From Chloroflexota bacterium (GTDB lineage: Bacteria; Chloroflexota; Anaerolineae; Anaerolineales; Anaerolineaceae): a stretch of 36,523 nt of DNA. A model generated the notes under the pieces. It was given only the letters and a program-made list of their open reading frames with translations. It had not been told where the DNA came from and made no database searches. The number at the start of each line of letters is the position of its first letter. Positions within the stretch are counted from its first letter, which is position 1. Shown here in pieces: positions 1 to 7,741 of the stretch. The position numbers were made by a program, and so were the translations under genes. The stretch lies in NCBI GenBank assembly GCA_016838895.1, contig JAEKNU010000046.1, forward strand, positions 1 through 36,523, written 5' to 3'.

Positions 1-142
1 GAATTTTCCTTATTTGAATGTTTTTTTTATCAATAAAGCACCTCTACAGGTAGAAGTTGAAAAGTGGGGAATGGAATTTTAGGATAAAAAAATGAGCACT
101 TGCGCTGGAAAAAATGTTTAATAAGAGGAAGTTGTCAGATTA

Positions 143-183
143 CGCTTAATGTCATGTTGTTCAGATGACATTAAGCGCTTGTT
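143..183 (+). terminator. Stem-loop, probable terminator of an upstream gene
   Basis: Two perfect 13-bp arms (143-155 and 165-177, right arm ATGACATTAAGCG) enclose a 9-nt loop and are followed by CTTGTTT. The stem is AT-rich and the T run is interrupted, so termination is plausible rather than certain. It would separate whatever lies left of the window from the regulator that follows. I see no convincing coding frame in bases 1-142. Confidence 0.5.
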
Positions 184-204
184 TACGAAATGTTAATTTG
201 ATAC

Positions 205-246
205 GATGTTATCGTTCACGTTATCGTAAACGTGAACGATAACATC
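205..246. promoter_or_regulatory. Complex palindromic operator upstream of the first LacI gene
   Basis: Arms GATGTTATCGTTCACG (205-220) and CGTGAACGATAACATC (231-246) are perfect 16-bp inverted repeats around a 10-bp spacer. GTTATCG occurs twice on the same strand (208-214, 220-226) and once inverted (237-243), so two overlapping LacI-type sites about one helical turn apart can be drawn. A weak -35-like TTGATA lies at 198-203 just upstream. The position directly before a LacI gene suggests autoregulation and control of the transporter operon. As RNA it could also fold into a strong hairpin. Confidence 0.7.
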
Positions 247-273
247 CATATTAGCTCAACGGGGTTTCTCTTA

Positions 274-1329
274 ATGCCGATTCACTCGAAAAGACCTACC
301 ATAAAAGAAGTTGCTTCAGCAGCCGGTGTATCCACCCAAACAGTGTCACGTGTGGTTAATGGTCGTCCGGATGTCTCTGATGAGACACGGAGTCGAGTTC
401 AAACCATCATCAAGGATTTGGGTTATCGCCCCAGCGCAATTGCACGTAGTTTGATTCAACAGCGCAGTTACACATTGGGTGTGGTCACCGCCGGTTTGAA
501 GTTCATTGGTCCATCGCGGACTTTAAATGGTATTACCAGCGCTGCGGAAGAAGCAGGGTATTCGCTTCTTTTGAAAGAAATGTCTCATTTCCATGCTAAT
601 GATATTGTGCCTCGCCTGAATTCGCTTTATGGGATGCATGTGGATGGTATTATCTGGGCTGTTCCGGAAATTGGGGATAATCGCTCATGGGTAAACGATT
701 TATCTATTGATTTGCCGATTCCGATCCTATACCTGGCAATGGAACCTCGTGAGGGCGTTTCTGTTGTATCAATTAATAATTATTTAGGCGGCCGTTTAGC
801 AGTTACTCATTTAGTAGAACAAGGATACAAGCATATCGGTCACATTTCCGGACCTTTGGATTGGTGGGAAGCACGCCAGCGTATGGCAGCCTGGAAAGAT
901 GTAATGAGTGAAGCCGGTAAAACCATAAAGGATCATCATTGGGTCGAAGCAAATTGGTCCTCTGCCAGTGCTGTACCCGCCATGGAAAAATTATATAACC
1001 AATACCCTGAAATCGATGCAATTTTTGTGGCAAATGATCAGATGGCATTAGCTGTAACCAAGTTTGTCTGTGAAAGAGGGTTGCGTATTCCCCAAGATAT
1101 TGCAATAGTAGGGTTTGATGATATTGCTGAAGCAGCATACTATACACCACCATTGACTACAGTCCGACAAGATCAACATAAATTAGGTGCTGTAGCTGTC
1201 CAGGAAGTAATAAAAATTATCGAAGAAAATAAAAATGAAAACCATGTAGAGGAATCTCGCACAATTATGTTAACCCCCACGCTTGTTGTTCGAGAGAGCT
1301 CCACACGCCAGAAGGAGGTGCAAAAATAA
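274..1329 (+). CDS. LacI-family transcriptional regulator of the pentose transport operon
   Basis: This is a LacI/GalR repressor of about 351 residues. An N-terminal helix-turn-helix (residues about 9-55, containing TIKEVASAAGVSTQTVSRVV and the hinge-helix segment near YRPSAIARSL) is followed by a periplasmic-binding-protein-like effector domain ending in the typical VGFDDIAEAAYYTPPLTTV stretch. An in-frame GTG at 232 would add 14 residues but lies inside the palindromic operator and has no ribosome-binding site. The ATG at 274, just ahead of the HTH and preceded by GGGG at 261-264, is preferred. It precedes a YtfQ-type transporter by 164 bp in the same direction, so it probably senses the imported sugar (arabinose or galactofuranose-like, inferred). 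The effector cannot be read from the sequence. Confidence 0.9.
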   Translation: MPIHSKRPTIKEVASAAGVSTQTVSRVVNGRPDVSDETRSRVQTIIKDLGYRPSAIARSLIQQRSYTLGVVTAGLKFIGPSRTLNGITSAAEEAGYSLLLKEMSHFHANDIVPRLNSLYGMHVDGIIWAVPEIGDNRSWVNDLSIDLPIPILYLAMEPREGVSVVSINNYLGGRLAVTHLVEQGYKHIGHISGPLDWWEARQRMAAWKDVMSEAGKTIKDHHWVEANWSSASAVPAMEKLYNQYPEIDAIFVANDQMALAVTKFVCERGLRIPQDIAIVGFDDIAEAAYYTPPLTTVRQDQHKLGAVAVQEVIKIIEENKNENHVEESRTIMLTPTLVVRESSTRQKEVQK

Positions 1330-1364
1330 TAAGAAGTTGTATTGATGAGAGAGAAGAAAAAGAA

Positions 1365-1407
1365 GGAAGCACTTGCTGTTGATTGGTCGTCCGCGGCAAG
1401 CACTTCC
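1365..1407 (+). repeat. Imperfect inverted repeat between regulator and binding-protein gene
   Basis: GGAAGCACTTGC (1365-1376) and GCAAGCACTTCC (1396-1407) pair as two 5-bp helices separated by a 2x2 internal loop, with a 19-nt apical loop. A short palindrome, CTTGGAAATTCCAAG, follows at 1421-1435. No T run follows, so this is not a classical terminator. It may act as an RNA structure in the lacI-ytfQ transcript or as a protein-binding site. Confidence 0.35.
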
Positions 1408-1493
1408 AGGATGCGAATACCTTGGAAATTCCAAGAGAAATTACGCATCGCTAATTATACTGCACAAATATAAAAATCATAGGGGAGTAGAAA

Positions 1494-2531
1494 ATGAACC
1501 GTTTTAAGTTCGTTATAGTTATGATCGTAGCACTGTCTATGTTGTTGTCTGCATGCCAGGCACCCGCTGCAGCCCCCGTCGCAGAAGCCCCTGCAGCAGA
1601 AGAAGCCCCCGCCGCTGAAGAAGCTCCAGCAGCAGAAGAAGCCCCAGCAGAAGCTGTAGCAAAAACTTATGCAGATTTGACAGTTTGCTATCCACAATTA
1701 GGCGCTGAAAGCGACTGGCGTACTGCAAACACCGCATCCTTCAAAGAAACTGCAGAACAATTGGGCGTGAATTTAATTTTCTCTGACGCTCAGCAAAAAC
1801 AAGAAAACCAGATATCCGCTATGCGTGCTTGTATTCAACAGGGTGTTGATGTTATCGCTCTGCCACCTGTTGTAGAAGATGGTTGGGACGCAGTATTAAC
1901 CGAAGCACAAGATGAAGGTATTCCTGTCATTATTGTTGACCGCTCAGTATCTGCCGACAAATCATTGTATGCTGCTCATATTGGTTCTGACATGGTTTTG
2001 GAAGGTCAGAAAGCCGCCGATGAAATGAATAAACTTCTCCCCGAAGGCGGAAAAATTATTGAATTGAGTGGAACCACTGGATCTGGTGCTGCTGTTGGCC
2101 GTGCAGAAGGTTTCCGCATGAATCTTAATGACAACATCGAAATCATTGATTCCCAGACTGGTAATTTCACCACCGCTGAAGGGAAACCAGTTATGGAAGC
2201 CTTCTTAAAGAAATATGCTGGCGAAATTGATGGTGCCTTCATCCACAATGATAATATGGCAATTGGTGCTGTAGAAGCTATGAAAGCTGCCGGTTTAGAG
2301 CCAGGCGATATCAAAGTCATTTCAGTTGACGGTACTCGTGGTGGTTTCCAACTTATGATTGATAATTGGGTACAGGCTGACGTAGAATGTAATCCTCTGC
2401 TTGGACCTCAAGTAATGGAAATGGCATTGACCCTGGTTAATGGTGGAACAGTAGATCCTGAAACATTAACCAATGAGACAGTTTACTATCCTGAAAATGC
2501 TGCTGAATTACTGCCGAGTCGTCAATACTAA
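1494..2531 (+). CDS. ytfQ: Sugar ABC transporter substrate-binding lipoprotein, YtfQ-like
   Basis: This is the extracytoplasmic binding protein (345 aa) of a ribose/galactofuranose-type importer. A short signal peptide ends in the lipobox LLSAC with Cys21 as lipidation site, followed by a linker of repeated A-P-A-A-E-E units (about residues 22-57) tethering the domain to the membrane. The binding domain follows E. coli YtfQ closely from memory: QLGAESDWR near its start, DAQQKQENQISAMR, the GVD-hinge segment, VDRSV, and HNDNMAIGAVEAMKAAGL. The ribosome-binding site AGGGGAG lies at 1481-1487. It opens a transporter set completed by two permeases and an ATPase. YtfQ binds galactofuranose in E. 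coli; next to araBDA the true ligand could be L-arabinose, which is inference. Confidence 0.9.
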   Translation: MNRFKFVIVMIVALSMLLSACQAPAAAPVAEAPAAEEAPAAEEAPAAEEAPAEAVAKTYADLTVCYPQLGAESDWRTANTASFKETAEQLGVNLIFSDAQQKQENQISAMRACIQQGVDVIALPPVVEDGWDAVLTEAQDEGIPVIIVDRSVSADKSLYAAHIGSDMVLEGQKAADEMNKLLPEGGKIIELSGTTGSGAAVGRAEGFRMNLNDNIEIIDSQTGNFTTAEGKPVMEAFLKKYAGEIDGAFIHNDNMAIGAVEAMKAAGLEPGDIKVISVDGTRGGFQLMIDNWVQADVECNPLLGPQVMEMALTLVNGGTVDPETLTNETVYYPENAAELLPSRQY

Positions 2532-2583
2532 GTCATTCAATACTGAATACTTGAAAGAAACATAAAATTCAGGTAGTCAAAAG

Positions 2584-2615
2584 GTGGGAAGCGCTTATAT
2601 CTGAGCGCTTCTCAC
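2584..2615 (+). other. Intercistronic stem-loop after the binding-protein gene
   Basis: GTGGGAAGCGCT (2584-2595) pairs with AGCGCTTCTCAC (2604-2615) over 12 bp with one G-U pair and an 8-nt loop. There is no T run downstream. It sits in the 205-bp gap between the binding-protein and permease genes, where such hairpins commonly protect the upstream mRNA or give partial termination so that the binding protein is made in excess. That role is inferred. Confidence 0.6.
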
Positions 2616-2736
2616 ACACCTAACAAATATAATTCCGTTAAAACAATATGGCTATTTGTTGGCAAAGTTATAAATGGATAGGTGTTCTCATGACAAATTG
2701 GATAGTCAGACTTTTTTCAAAAATAACAGGTGATTT

Positions 2737-3816
2737 ATGAAAATCAATGTTCCTTCATTTCAGCGTATTCGTGAAAATCGTCTATTCTGGCCCGTAATAG
2801 CATTGTTGCTGATCTTGCTTGTAGATTTAATCTTTGCTCCTGGATTCTTTAAAATCGGTGTTTTGAACGGCCATTTATACGGAAATCTGATAGACGTTGT
2901 TAATAATTCGGCTCCATTAATGTTGGTAGCTCTTGGTATGACACTTGTTATTGCAACAGGTGGTGTAGACCTTTCAGTTGGCGCGGTTATCGCGATATCA
3001 GCTGCAATGGGTACTGTATTAATCAATCCAGCTCTGGGAAATGAACTGATTACAAATGATATTCTGGCAGCGAATACGACAAACACCGCATTGTGGTTGG
3101 TTGTTATTGTTATTATTGCTGCCGGTACATTATGTGGGTTATGGAATGGTTTTCTTGTGTCCAGAGGTAAAATTTCACCGATGGTAGCTACGCTTATATT
3201 GATGGTAGCGGGTCGGGGGATTGCCCAGCTCATTACGAATGGACAAATTATGACTGTCTATTACAAACCATATTGGTGGTTTGGGAATGGTTTCATTTTA
3301 GGACTTCCTGTTTCGATTTACATTGTACTTATCGTTTTTATTCTGGCATGGATATTAGTTCGAAAAACATCAATTGGCTTGTTTATTGAATCAGTTGGCG
3401 TTAGTGCAAAATCATCTTACTACACAGGTATTAGTGAAAAGAATATTAGATTGTTTGCCTATACTTTTTGTGGATTTTGCAGTGCCATAGCAGGACTCAT
3501 ATTGAGCTCTTATATTCACGGTTGTGATGCCAACAATATTGGTCTGAATTATGAGCTTGACGCGATTTTTGCAGTTGTCATTGGCGGTACGCTTATGACG
3601 GGTGGACGGTTCTCATTAATGGCCAGTGTGATTGGTGCATTAATTATTTGGACATTTACAATCACGATGTATACATTTGGTGTACCGGCAAATGCATTAT
3701 TAGCCGGAAGAGCGGTTTTGGTCTTGGTCATTATTTTGCTCTACTCTGATTATACTCGTCGATTGCTAAATAAAATTATTGAGCGAAAAGGACGACAACA
3801 TGTCTCAGCGAATTAA
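2737..3816 (+). CDS. ytfT: Sugar ABC transporter permease, YtfT-like
   Basis: Integral membrane subunit (359 aa, BPD_transp_2 family) of the YtfQ-type importer. It carries about eight to ten hydrophobic segments and the family signatures LMLVALGMTLVIATGGVDLS, ATLILMVAGRGIAQLIT and the cytoplasmic-loop region around ELDAIFAVVIGGTLMTGGR. These match E. coli YtfT almost segment by segment from memory, including the N-terminal VALLLVLLVD-type helix. AGGTGAT just upstream serves as ribosome-binding site. Its 3' end overlaps the next permease gene by 17 bp, pointing to coupled translation and a heterodimeric membrane channel with the YjfF-like subunit. Confidence 0.9.
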   Translation: MKINVPSFQRIRENRLFWPVIALLLILLVDLIFAPGFFKIGVLNGHLYGNLIDVVNNSAPLMLVALGMTLVIATGGVDLSVGAVIAISAAMGTVLINPALGNELITNDILAANTTNTALWLVVIVIIAAGTLCGLWNGFLVSRGKISPMVATLILMVAGRGIAQLITNGQIMTVYYKPYWWFGNGFILGLPVSIYIVLIVFILAWILVRKTSIGLFIESVGVSAKSSYYTGISEKNIRLFAYTFCGFCSAIAGLILSSYIHGCDANNIGLNYELDAIFAVVIGGTLMTGGRFSLMASVIGALIIWTFTITMYTFGVPANALLAGRAVLVLVIILLYSDYTRRLLNKIIERKGRQHVSAN

Positions 3817-4780
3817 ATCCTTCCTCGTAAGTAATGGTCCTTTATTGACCACAATAACAATATTTATTCTGCTGTATTTTGTTGGTACCAGACTTTATCC
3901 CTCTATGCAAAAACCGCAAGTGTTTTTTAACCTTTTTATCAACACTGCTGCTCTAATGATTGTTTCTATTGGCATGACATTTGTCATTATTACAAAAGGG
4001 ATTGACCTTTCTGTAGCAGGCATGATTGCGCTAACTTCTGCAGCATCCGCTGCTTTGTTGGCAAATAATATAAGTCCTGCAATCGTAATGCCATTAATGC
4101 TGCTTATGGGAACTGCGTTCGGGTTTGCGATGGGCTGGATTATTCATTATCTAAAAGTCGAACCCTTCATCGTGACATTAATGGGTCTCTTTTTTGCTCG
4201 GGGCATGGCCTATATTATTACATTGTCCTCTCTAACAATCAAAGATCCGTTCTATCGATATTTAGCATTAACAAAAATCCATATTCCTTTTTTTGAAAAA
4301 GCATATGTTTATATTCCTTCGCTTGTTGGGCCAATATTATTGTTGATTGTCATATATTTGGCAAAATATACCCGTTTTGGCAGGACCGTCTATGCCATTG
4401 GAAACAATGAACAATCCGCAATATTGATGGGGTTGCCCGTAACCCGCACGAAACTAATCGTTTATTCTTTTGGTGGTTTTTGCTCATCGCTGGCCGGCAT
4501 TGTGTTCAGTATTTCCTTGCTCTCAGGTTATGGTGGATATGCACCAGGTATGGAATTGGATGCAATCGCCTCCGTGGTAATCGGTGGAACACTACTAACA
4601 GGCGGTGTTGGGAATGTCATCGGCACCTTGTTTGGTGTCCTGATTAATGGAACGATCGTTTCCATTCTGCAATTTAATGGAACCTTAAGTTCATGGTGGA
4701 CCCGAATTGGTGTAGGTGTATTAACGCTTATTTTTATCGGCATTCAAGGGCTTTTCTATATGCGGAAAAAACATTCTTGA
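3800..4780 (+). CDS. yjfF: Sugar ABC transporter permease, YjfF-like
   Basis: Second permease (326 aa) of the same importer. Recognisable segments are MIVSIGMTFVIITKGIDLSV, the FIVTLMGLFFARGMAYIIT region, and ELDAIASVVIGGTLLTGGVG followed by the GTLSSWWTRIGVG segment, all characteristic of YjfF. An in-frame TTG at 3779 would add seven residues inside the preceding gene. The ATG at 3800 is preferred because AAAGGACG lies just before it and MSQRIK fits a permease N-terminus. The 17-bp overlap with the YtfT-like gene supports a single transcript. Confidence 0.9.
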   Translation: MSQRIKSFLVSNGPLLTTITIFILLYFVGTRLYPSMQKPQVFFNLFINTAALMIVSIGMTFVIITKGIDLSVAGMIALTSAASAALLANNISPAIVMPLMLLMGTAFGFAMGWIIHYLKVEPFIVTLMGLFFARGMAYIITLSSLTIKDPFYRYLALTKIHIPFFEKAYVYIPSLVGPILLLIVIYLAKYTRFGRTVYAIGNNEQSAILMGLPVTRTKLIVYSFGGFCSSLAGIVFSISLLSGYGGYAPGMELDAIASVVIGGTLLTGGVGNVIGTLFGVLINGTIVSILQFNGTLSSWWTRIGVGVLTLIFIGIQGLFYMRKKHS

Positions 4781-4834
4781 TTTTTGTGGAGTGTATTTCT
4801 GAGTGATTAAGAAAGGTATGTGTTGTATTTCAAA

Positions 4835-4854
4835 TATCTGATCATAATCAGATA
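4835..4854 (+). other. Stem-loop in the permease-ATPase gap
   Basis: TATCTGAT and ATCAGATA form a perfect 8-bp stem with a CATA loop. A second 7-bp stem, TCTGCTC/GAGCAGA, lies at 4913-4919 and 4928-4934, about 30 bp before the start of the ATPase gene. Neither is followed by a T run. The 185-bp gap is long for an ABC operon, so these may regulate or process the transcript. Confidence 0.4.
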
Positions 4855-4965
4855 AAGGCTGCACCTGTTAGTTTTATGAATCACAATGGAGTAGTATGAA
4901 GCGGTACTTTCATCTGCTCCAAATCGTGAGCAGAATCACTGATTGTGTAGTCGGAGGTAAAAATT

Positions 4966-6483
4966 ATGGCAGAGTTGAATAATGATATTTTGAAATTGGA
5001 AGGAATATATAAGTCTTTTCCGGGTGTACAGGCGCTGGAAGATGTAGACTTTTCTCTTAAAAAGGGAGAGATTCATACCCTGGTTGGTGAAAACGGTGCT
5101 GGGAAATCAACGCTAATTAAGGTGATAACAGGTGTTGAACACCATGATAAAGGATGTATTATGTTGCGCGGTGAAGAGATAAATATTAAATCTCCTCAAC
5201 ACGCCCAGACACTGGGTATCAGTACGGTTTATCAGGAAGTAAACCTTTGTGATAATCTGACCGTTGCTGAGAATATTTTGATTGGAAGAGAGCCCAGAAA
5301 ATTTGCTCGCATTGATTGGAAAGCGATGAATCAACGCGCAAAACTAATTCTTGAAAGACTTGAAGTTGATATTGATGTAACGCGCCCTTTAGCAGAATAT
5401 TCTACGGCTATTCAGCAAATTATTGCTATAGCTCGGGCACTTGAGATTGCTTCTGCTGATGTTTTGATATTGGATGAACCTACCTCTAGTTTAGATGAAA
5501 ACGAAACACAAAAATTATTCAAAATTATGCGAAAGCTGAAAAGTGAGGGTGTGGGAATTGTCTTCATTACGCATTTTATCAGCCAGATATATGAAGTTTC
5601 TGATAGAACTACTGTTTTAAGAAATGGAAAATTAATCGGAACTTATGATACGAAAGCATTATCGCGAATTGAGTTGATTACGAAAATGATCGGGCGAAGC
5701 TTGGTTGATTTTGATGAATTGGCGAAGAACAAGTATTATAGCAGCCAGATTATCAAAAGTGATGAATCGGTAATGAACGCAAAAGAACTTGGACGTCATG
5801 GTTCAATCAAGCCATTTGACCTGGAATTACATGCTGGAGAAGTTACAGGATTAACAGGATTGCTTGGTTCAGGGCGTACTGAAATAGCCCAACTATTATT
5901 TGGTATTGAAAAACCAGATAATGGTTCGATTGAAATGGATGGCGAACCAGTAAAGAATTTTTCACCACACGGATCGCTTGAGCGGGGAGTTGCTTTATGC
6001 CCGGAAGATCGAAAAGGAGAAGGAATTCTTGGCGAATTGACGATTCGTGAGAATATTGTCATCGCTTTGCAAGCACGATTAGGTTGGTTTAAGTTTTTAC
6101 AACTACGTAAACAATACGAGATTGCTGATAAATATATAAAAATGTTGAATATTTCTACTCCATCACCAGATCAATTGGTTAAAAATTTGAGTGGTGGCAA
6201 TCAGCAGAAAGTAATTTTAGCCAGGTGGTTGGCAACACATCCAAAAGTATTGATACTTGATGAACCCACGCGTGGTATTGATGTTGGCACAAAAGCCGAG
6301 ATTCAGAAACTGGTACTTTCCCTTGCCGAGGAAGGTATGGCATGTGTATTTATCTCTTCAGAATTGGAAGAGACCTTGCGAACTTGCCATAAAATTGTTG
6401 TTCTTCGTGAACGGGAAAAAGTTACTGAGTATGATGGTAAAGTGGATGAAAACGTATTAATGCATGCAATAGCTGGGAGTTAG
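4966..6483 (+). CDS. ytfR: Sugar ABC transporter ATP-binding protein, YtfR-like
   Basis: Cytoplasmic double-ATPase subunit (505 aa) of the RbsA/MglA/YtfR group. The N-terminal half has Walker A GENGAGKST, a weak signature (YSTAIQQIIAIARAL) and Walker B VLILDEPTSSLDENE. The C-terminal half has the usual degenerate Walker A (GLLGSGRTEI), an intact LSGGNQQK signature and Walker B VLILDEPTRGIDVG. This asymmetry is normal for the family. The start is supported by GGAGGT about 8 nt upstream. With the YtfQ-, YtfT- and YjfF-like genes it completes a high-affinity importer. The order binding protein-permease-permease-ATPase differs from E. coli ytfQRT-yjfF. Confidence 0.92.
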   Translation: MAELNNDILKLEGIYKSFPGVQALEDVDFSLKKGEIHTLVGENGAGKSTLIKVITGVEHHDKGCIMLRGEEINIKSPQHAQTLGISTVYQEVNLCDNLTVAENILIGREPRKFARIDWKAMNQRAKLILERLEVDIDVTRPLAEYSTAIQQIIAIARALEIASADVLILDEPTSSLDENETQKLFKIMRKLKSEGVGIVFITHFISQIYEVSDRTTVLRNGKLIGTYDTKALSRIELITKMIGRSLVDFDELAKNKYYSSQIIKSDESVMNAKELGRHGSIKPFDLELHAGEVTGLTGLLGSGRTEIAQLLFGIEKPDNGSIEMDGEPVKNFSPHGSLERGVALCPEDRKGEGILGELTIRENIVIALQARLGWFKFLQLRKQYEIADKYIKMLNISTPSPDQLVKNLSGGNQQKVILARWLATHPKVLILDEPTRGIDVGTKAEIQKLVLSLAEEGMACVFISSELEETLRTCHKIVVLREREKVTEYDGKVDENVLMHAIAGS

Positions 6484-6518
6484 TCATTAACAACTTAAAT
6501 GTGGGTATACGGTTGCTG

Positions 6519-6670
6519 TGAAGATGTCTTTCCTATCTTCATAGGGATAACCGTCCTGTGGATCAATGCCTGAACCTGTTTCTGTGGTCGGAGCAGGTTC
6601 AGGTGATCGGAACCGAGAAATAATTTCGAAAACGATCACAAGGTATGATAGAAAATAATTTGTATCATAC
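6519..6670 (+). other. Structured intergenic region with four possible hairpins
   Basis: The 217-bp gap between the ATPase and dehydrogenase genes holds successive inverted repeats: TGAAGAT/ATCTTCA (6519-6525, 6535-6541), CCTGAACCTG/CAGGTTCAGG (6569-6578, 6594-6603), TGATCG/CGATCA (6604-6609, 6633-6638) and GTATGATA/TATCATAC (6643-6650, 6663-6670). None has a terminator T run. The gap could be a processed or regulatory leader for the downstream dehydrogenase-araBDA genes. I do not recognise a known riboswitch. Confidence 0.4.
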
Positions 6671-6700
6671 ACAATAGTTTTTTTGATTTAGAGGTTATTA

Positions 6701-7732
6701 ATGAAAGTTGTCCGTCTTCATGCTGCAGGAGATCTGCAATATCATACTGAAGAAAAACCTGTGGAAATACCAGGCGATGCTATCATACGCATTGGGGCCG
6801 TGGGTATTTGCGGATCGGACTTACATTGGTTTGATGATGCCGGAATTGGGGATGCCCGCCTGGAACGCCCATTAATCCTGGGACATGAAATGGCTGGCTT
6901 TGCAGAAACAGGCAAATATGCAGGACAGATGGTAGCGATTGATCCATCCGTGCCATGCGGAAATTGTGATTTTTGCAAAGAAGGAAATCCCAATTTCTGT
7001 CCTACACAGCGTTTTGCTGGTCATGCTGAAGAAGACGGCGCAATGCGCGAATATATGGTTTGGCCGGAGGAATGTTTATTCCCGCTGCCAGAAGGATTCA
7101 GTTGTGCTGATGGTGTCATGCTGGAACCCCTTGGAGTTGCAATATATGCAGTTGATCTTAGCGGCATTAAATCAGGAGATACCGTAGGAGTATTTGGGTG
7201 TGGCCCTATTGGGTTGTTGATTATCCAACTGGCTCGCCAGGCTGGCGCAGGTCAAATTATTGCGACCGACATTCTGGCGCATCGACTGGAAGCGGCCAAA
7301 AAACTTGGGGCTGATCAGGTGTTTTTAGCAGATCAGATGCAGGAAGTTGAAGTGATTCGGCAGGTGATTGATGCGAAAGGGTTGGATGTGGTCATTGAAG
7401 TTGCCGGAGACAATGAGGCTGTGGAAGCTGCCTTGGCATTGGTGAAACCCGGAGGAAAAGTCACTTTGGTGGGCATTCCTTCAGATAACCGCACCAGCGT
7501 GGACGCTGCCACAGTACGTCGAAAGGGATTGGCGTTGCAATGGGTACGCCGCATGAAACATACATATCCGCGTGCTATTCAACTTGTACAGAGTGGAAAA
7601 ATAGATGTTGGTTCACTGATTTCTGGACATTTTTCATTTGATCAAGTAAACCAAGCATTTGAAACTGCACAAAAGCGTGAAGGTTTGAAGATTATTTTAT
7701 CCATTAACGAAGGTTCGGAATCTGTCCGATAA
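6701..7732 (+). CDS. Zinc-dependent medium-chain alcohol/polyol dehydrogenase
   Basis: Medium-chain dehydrogenase/reductase (343 aa) with both zinc sites. Catalytic ligand candidates are Cys37 (in GICGSD), His62-Glu63 (GHE) and Glu142 (MLEPLGV). The structural zinc is held by Cys86, Cys89, Cys92 and Cys100. The Rossmann motif GVFGCGPIGL predicts NAD(P)(H) use. The family includes sorbitol, xylitol, threonine and galactitol dehydrogenases; the exact substrate is not readable. It lies 9 bp before araB, whose ribosome-binding site follows its stop codon, so it is part of the arabinose operon. An L-arabinitol, L-ribulose or related polyol/ketose oxidoreduction is a reasonable guess. AGAGGTT precedes the start. 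Confidence 0.85.
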   Translation: MKVVRLHAAGDLQYHTEEKPVEIPGDAIIRIGAVGICGSDLHWFDDAGIGDARLERPLILGHEMAGFAETGKYAGQMVAIDPSVPCGNCDFCKEGNPNFCPTQRFAGHAEEDGAMREYMVWPEECLFPLPEGFSCADGVMLEPLGVAIYAVDLSGIKSGDTVGVFGCGPIGLLIIQLARQAGAGQIIATDILAHRLEAAKKLGADQVFLADQMQEVEVIRQVIDAKGLDVVIEVAGDNEAVEAALALVKPGGKVTLVGIPSDNRTSVDAATVRRKGLALQWVRRMKHTYPRAIQLVQSGKIDVGSLISGHFSFDQVNQAFETAQKREGLKIILSINEGSESVR

Positions 7733-7741
7733 GGAGTAATT

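Noticed and set aside
803..1153. Open frame of 116 codons on the - strand
   Set aside because: It lies wholly within the first LacI gene, has no ribosome-binding site and its composition (many Leu, His, Gln) is that of an antisense shadow.
1560..1670. Short DNA repeats in the A-P-A-A-E-E linker as a possible CRISPR or satellite
   Set aside because: The repeats are in frame, imperfect and encode the flexible tether of a lipoprotein; the other two binding proteins have similar linkers.
1455..1737. Cys/Gly/Leu-rich - strand frames opposite the lipoprotein linker
   Set aside because: They are the reverse reading of the Ala/Pro/Glu repeat codons, not real cysteine-rich peptides.
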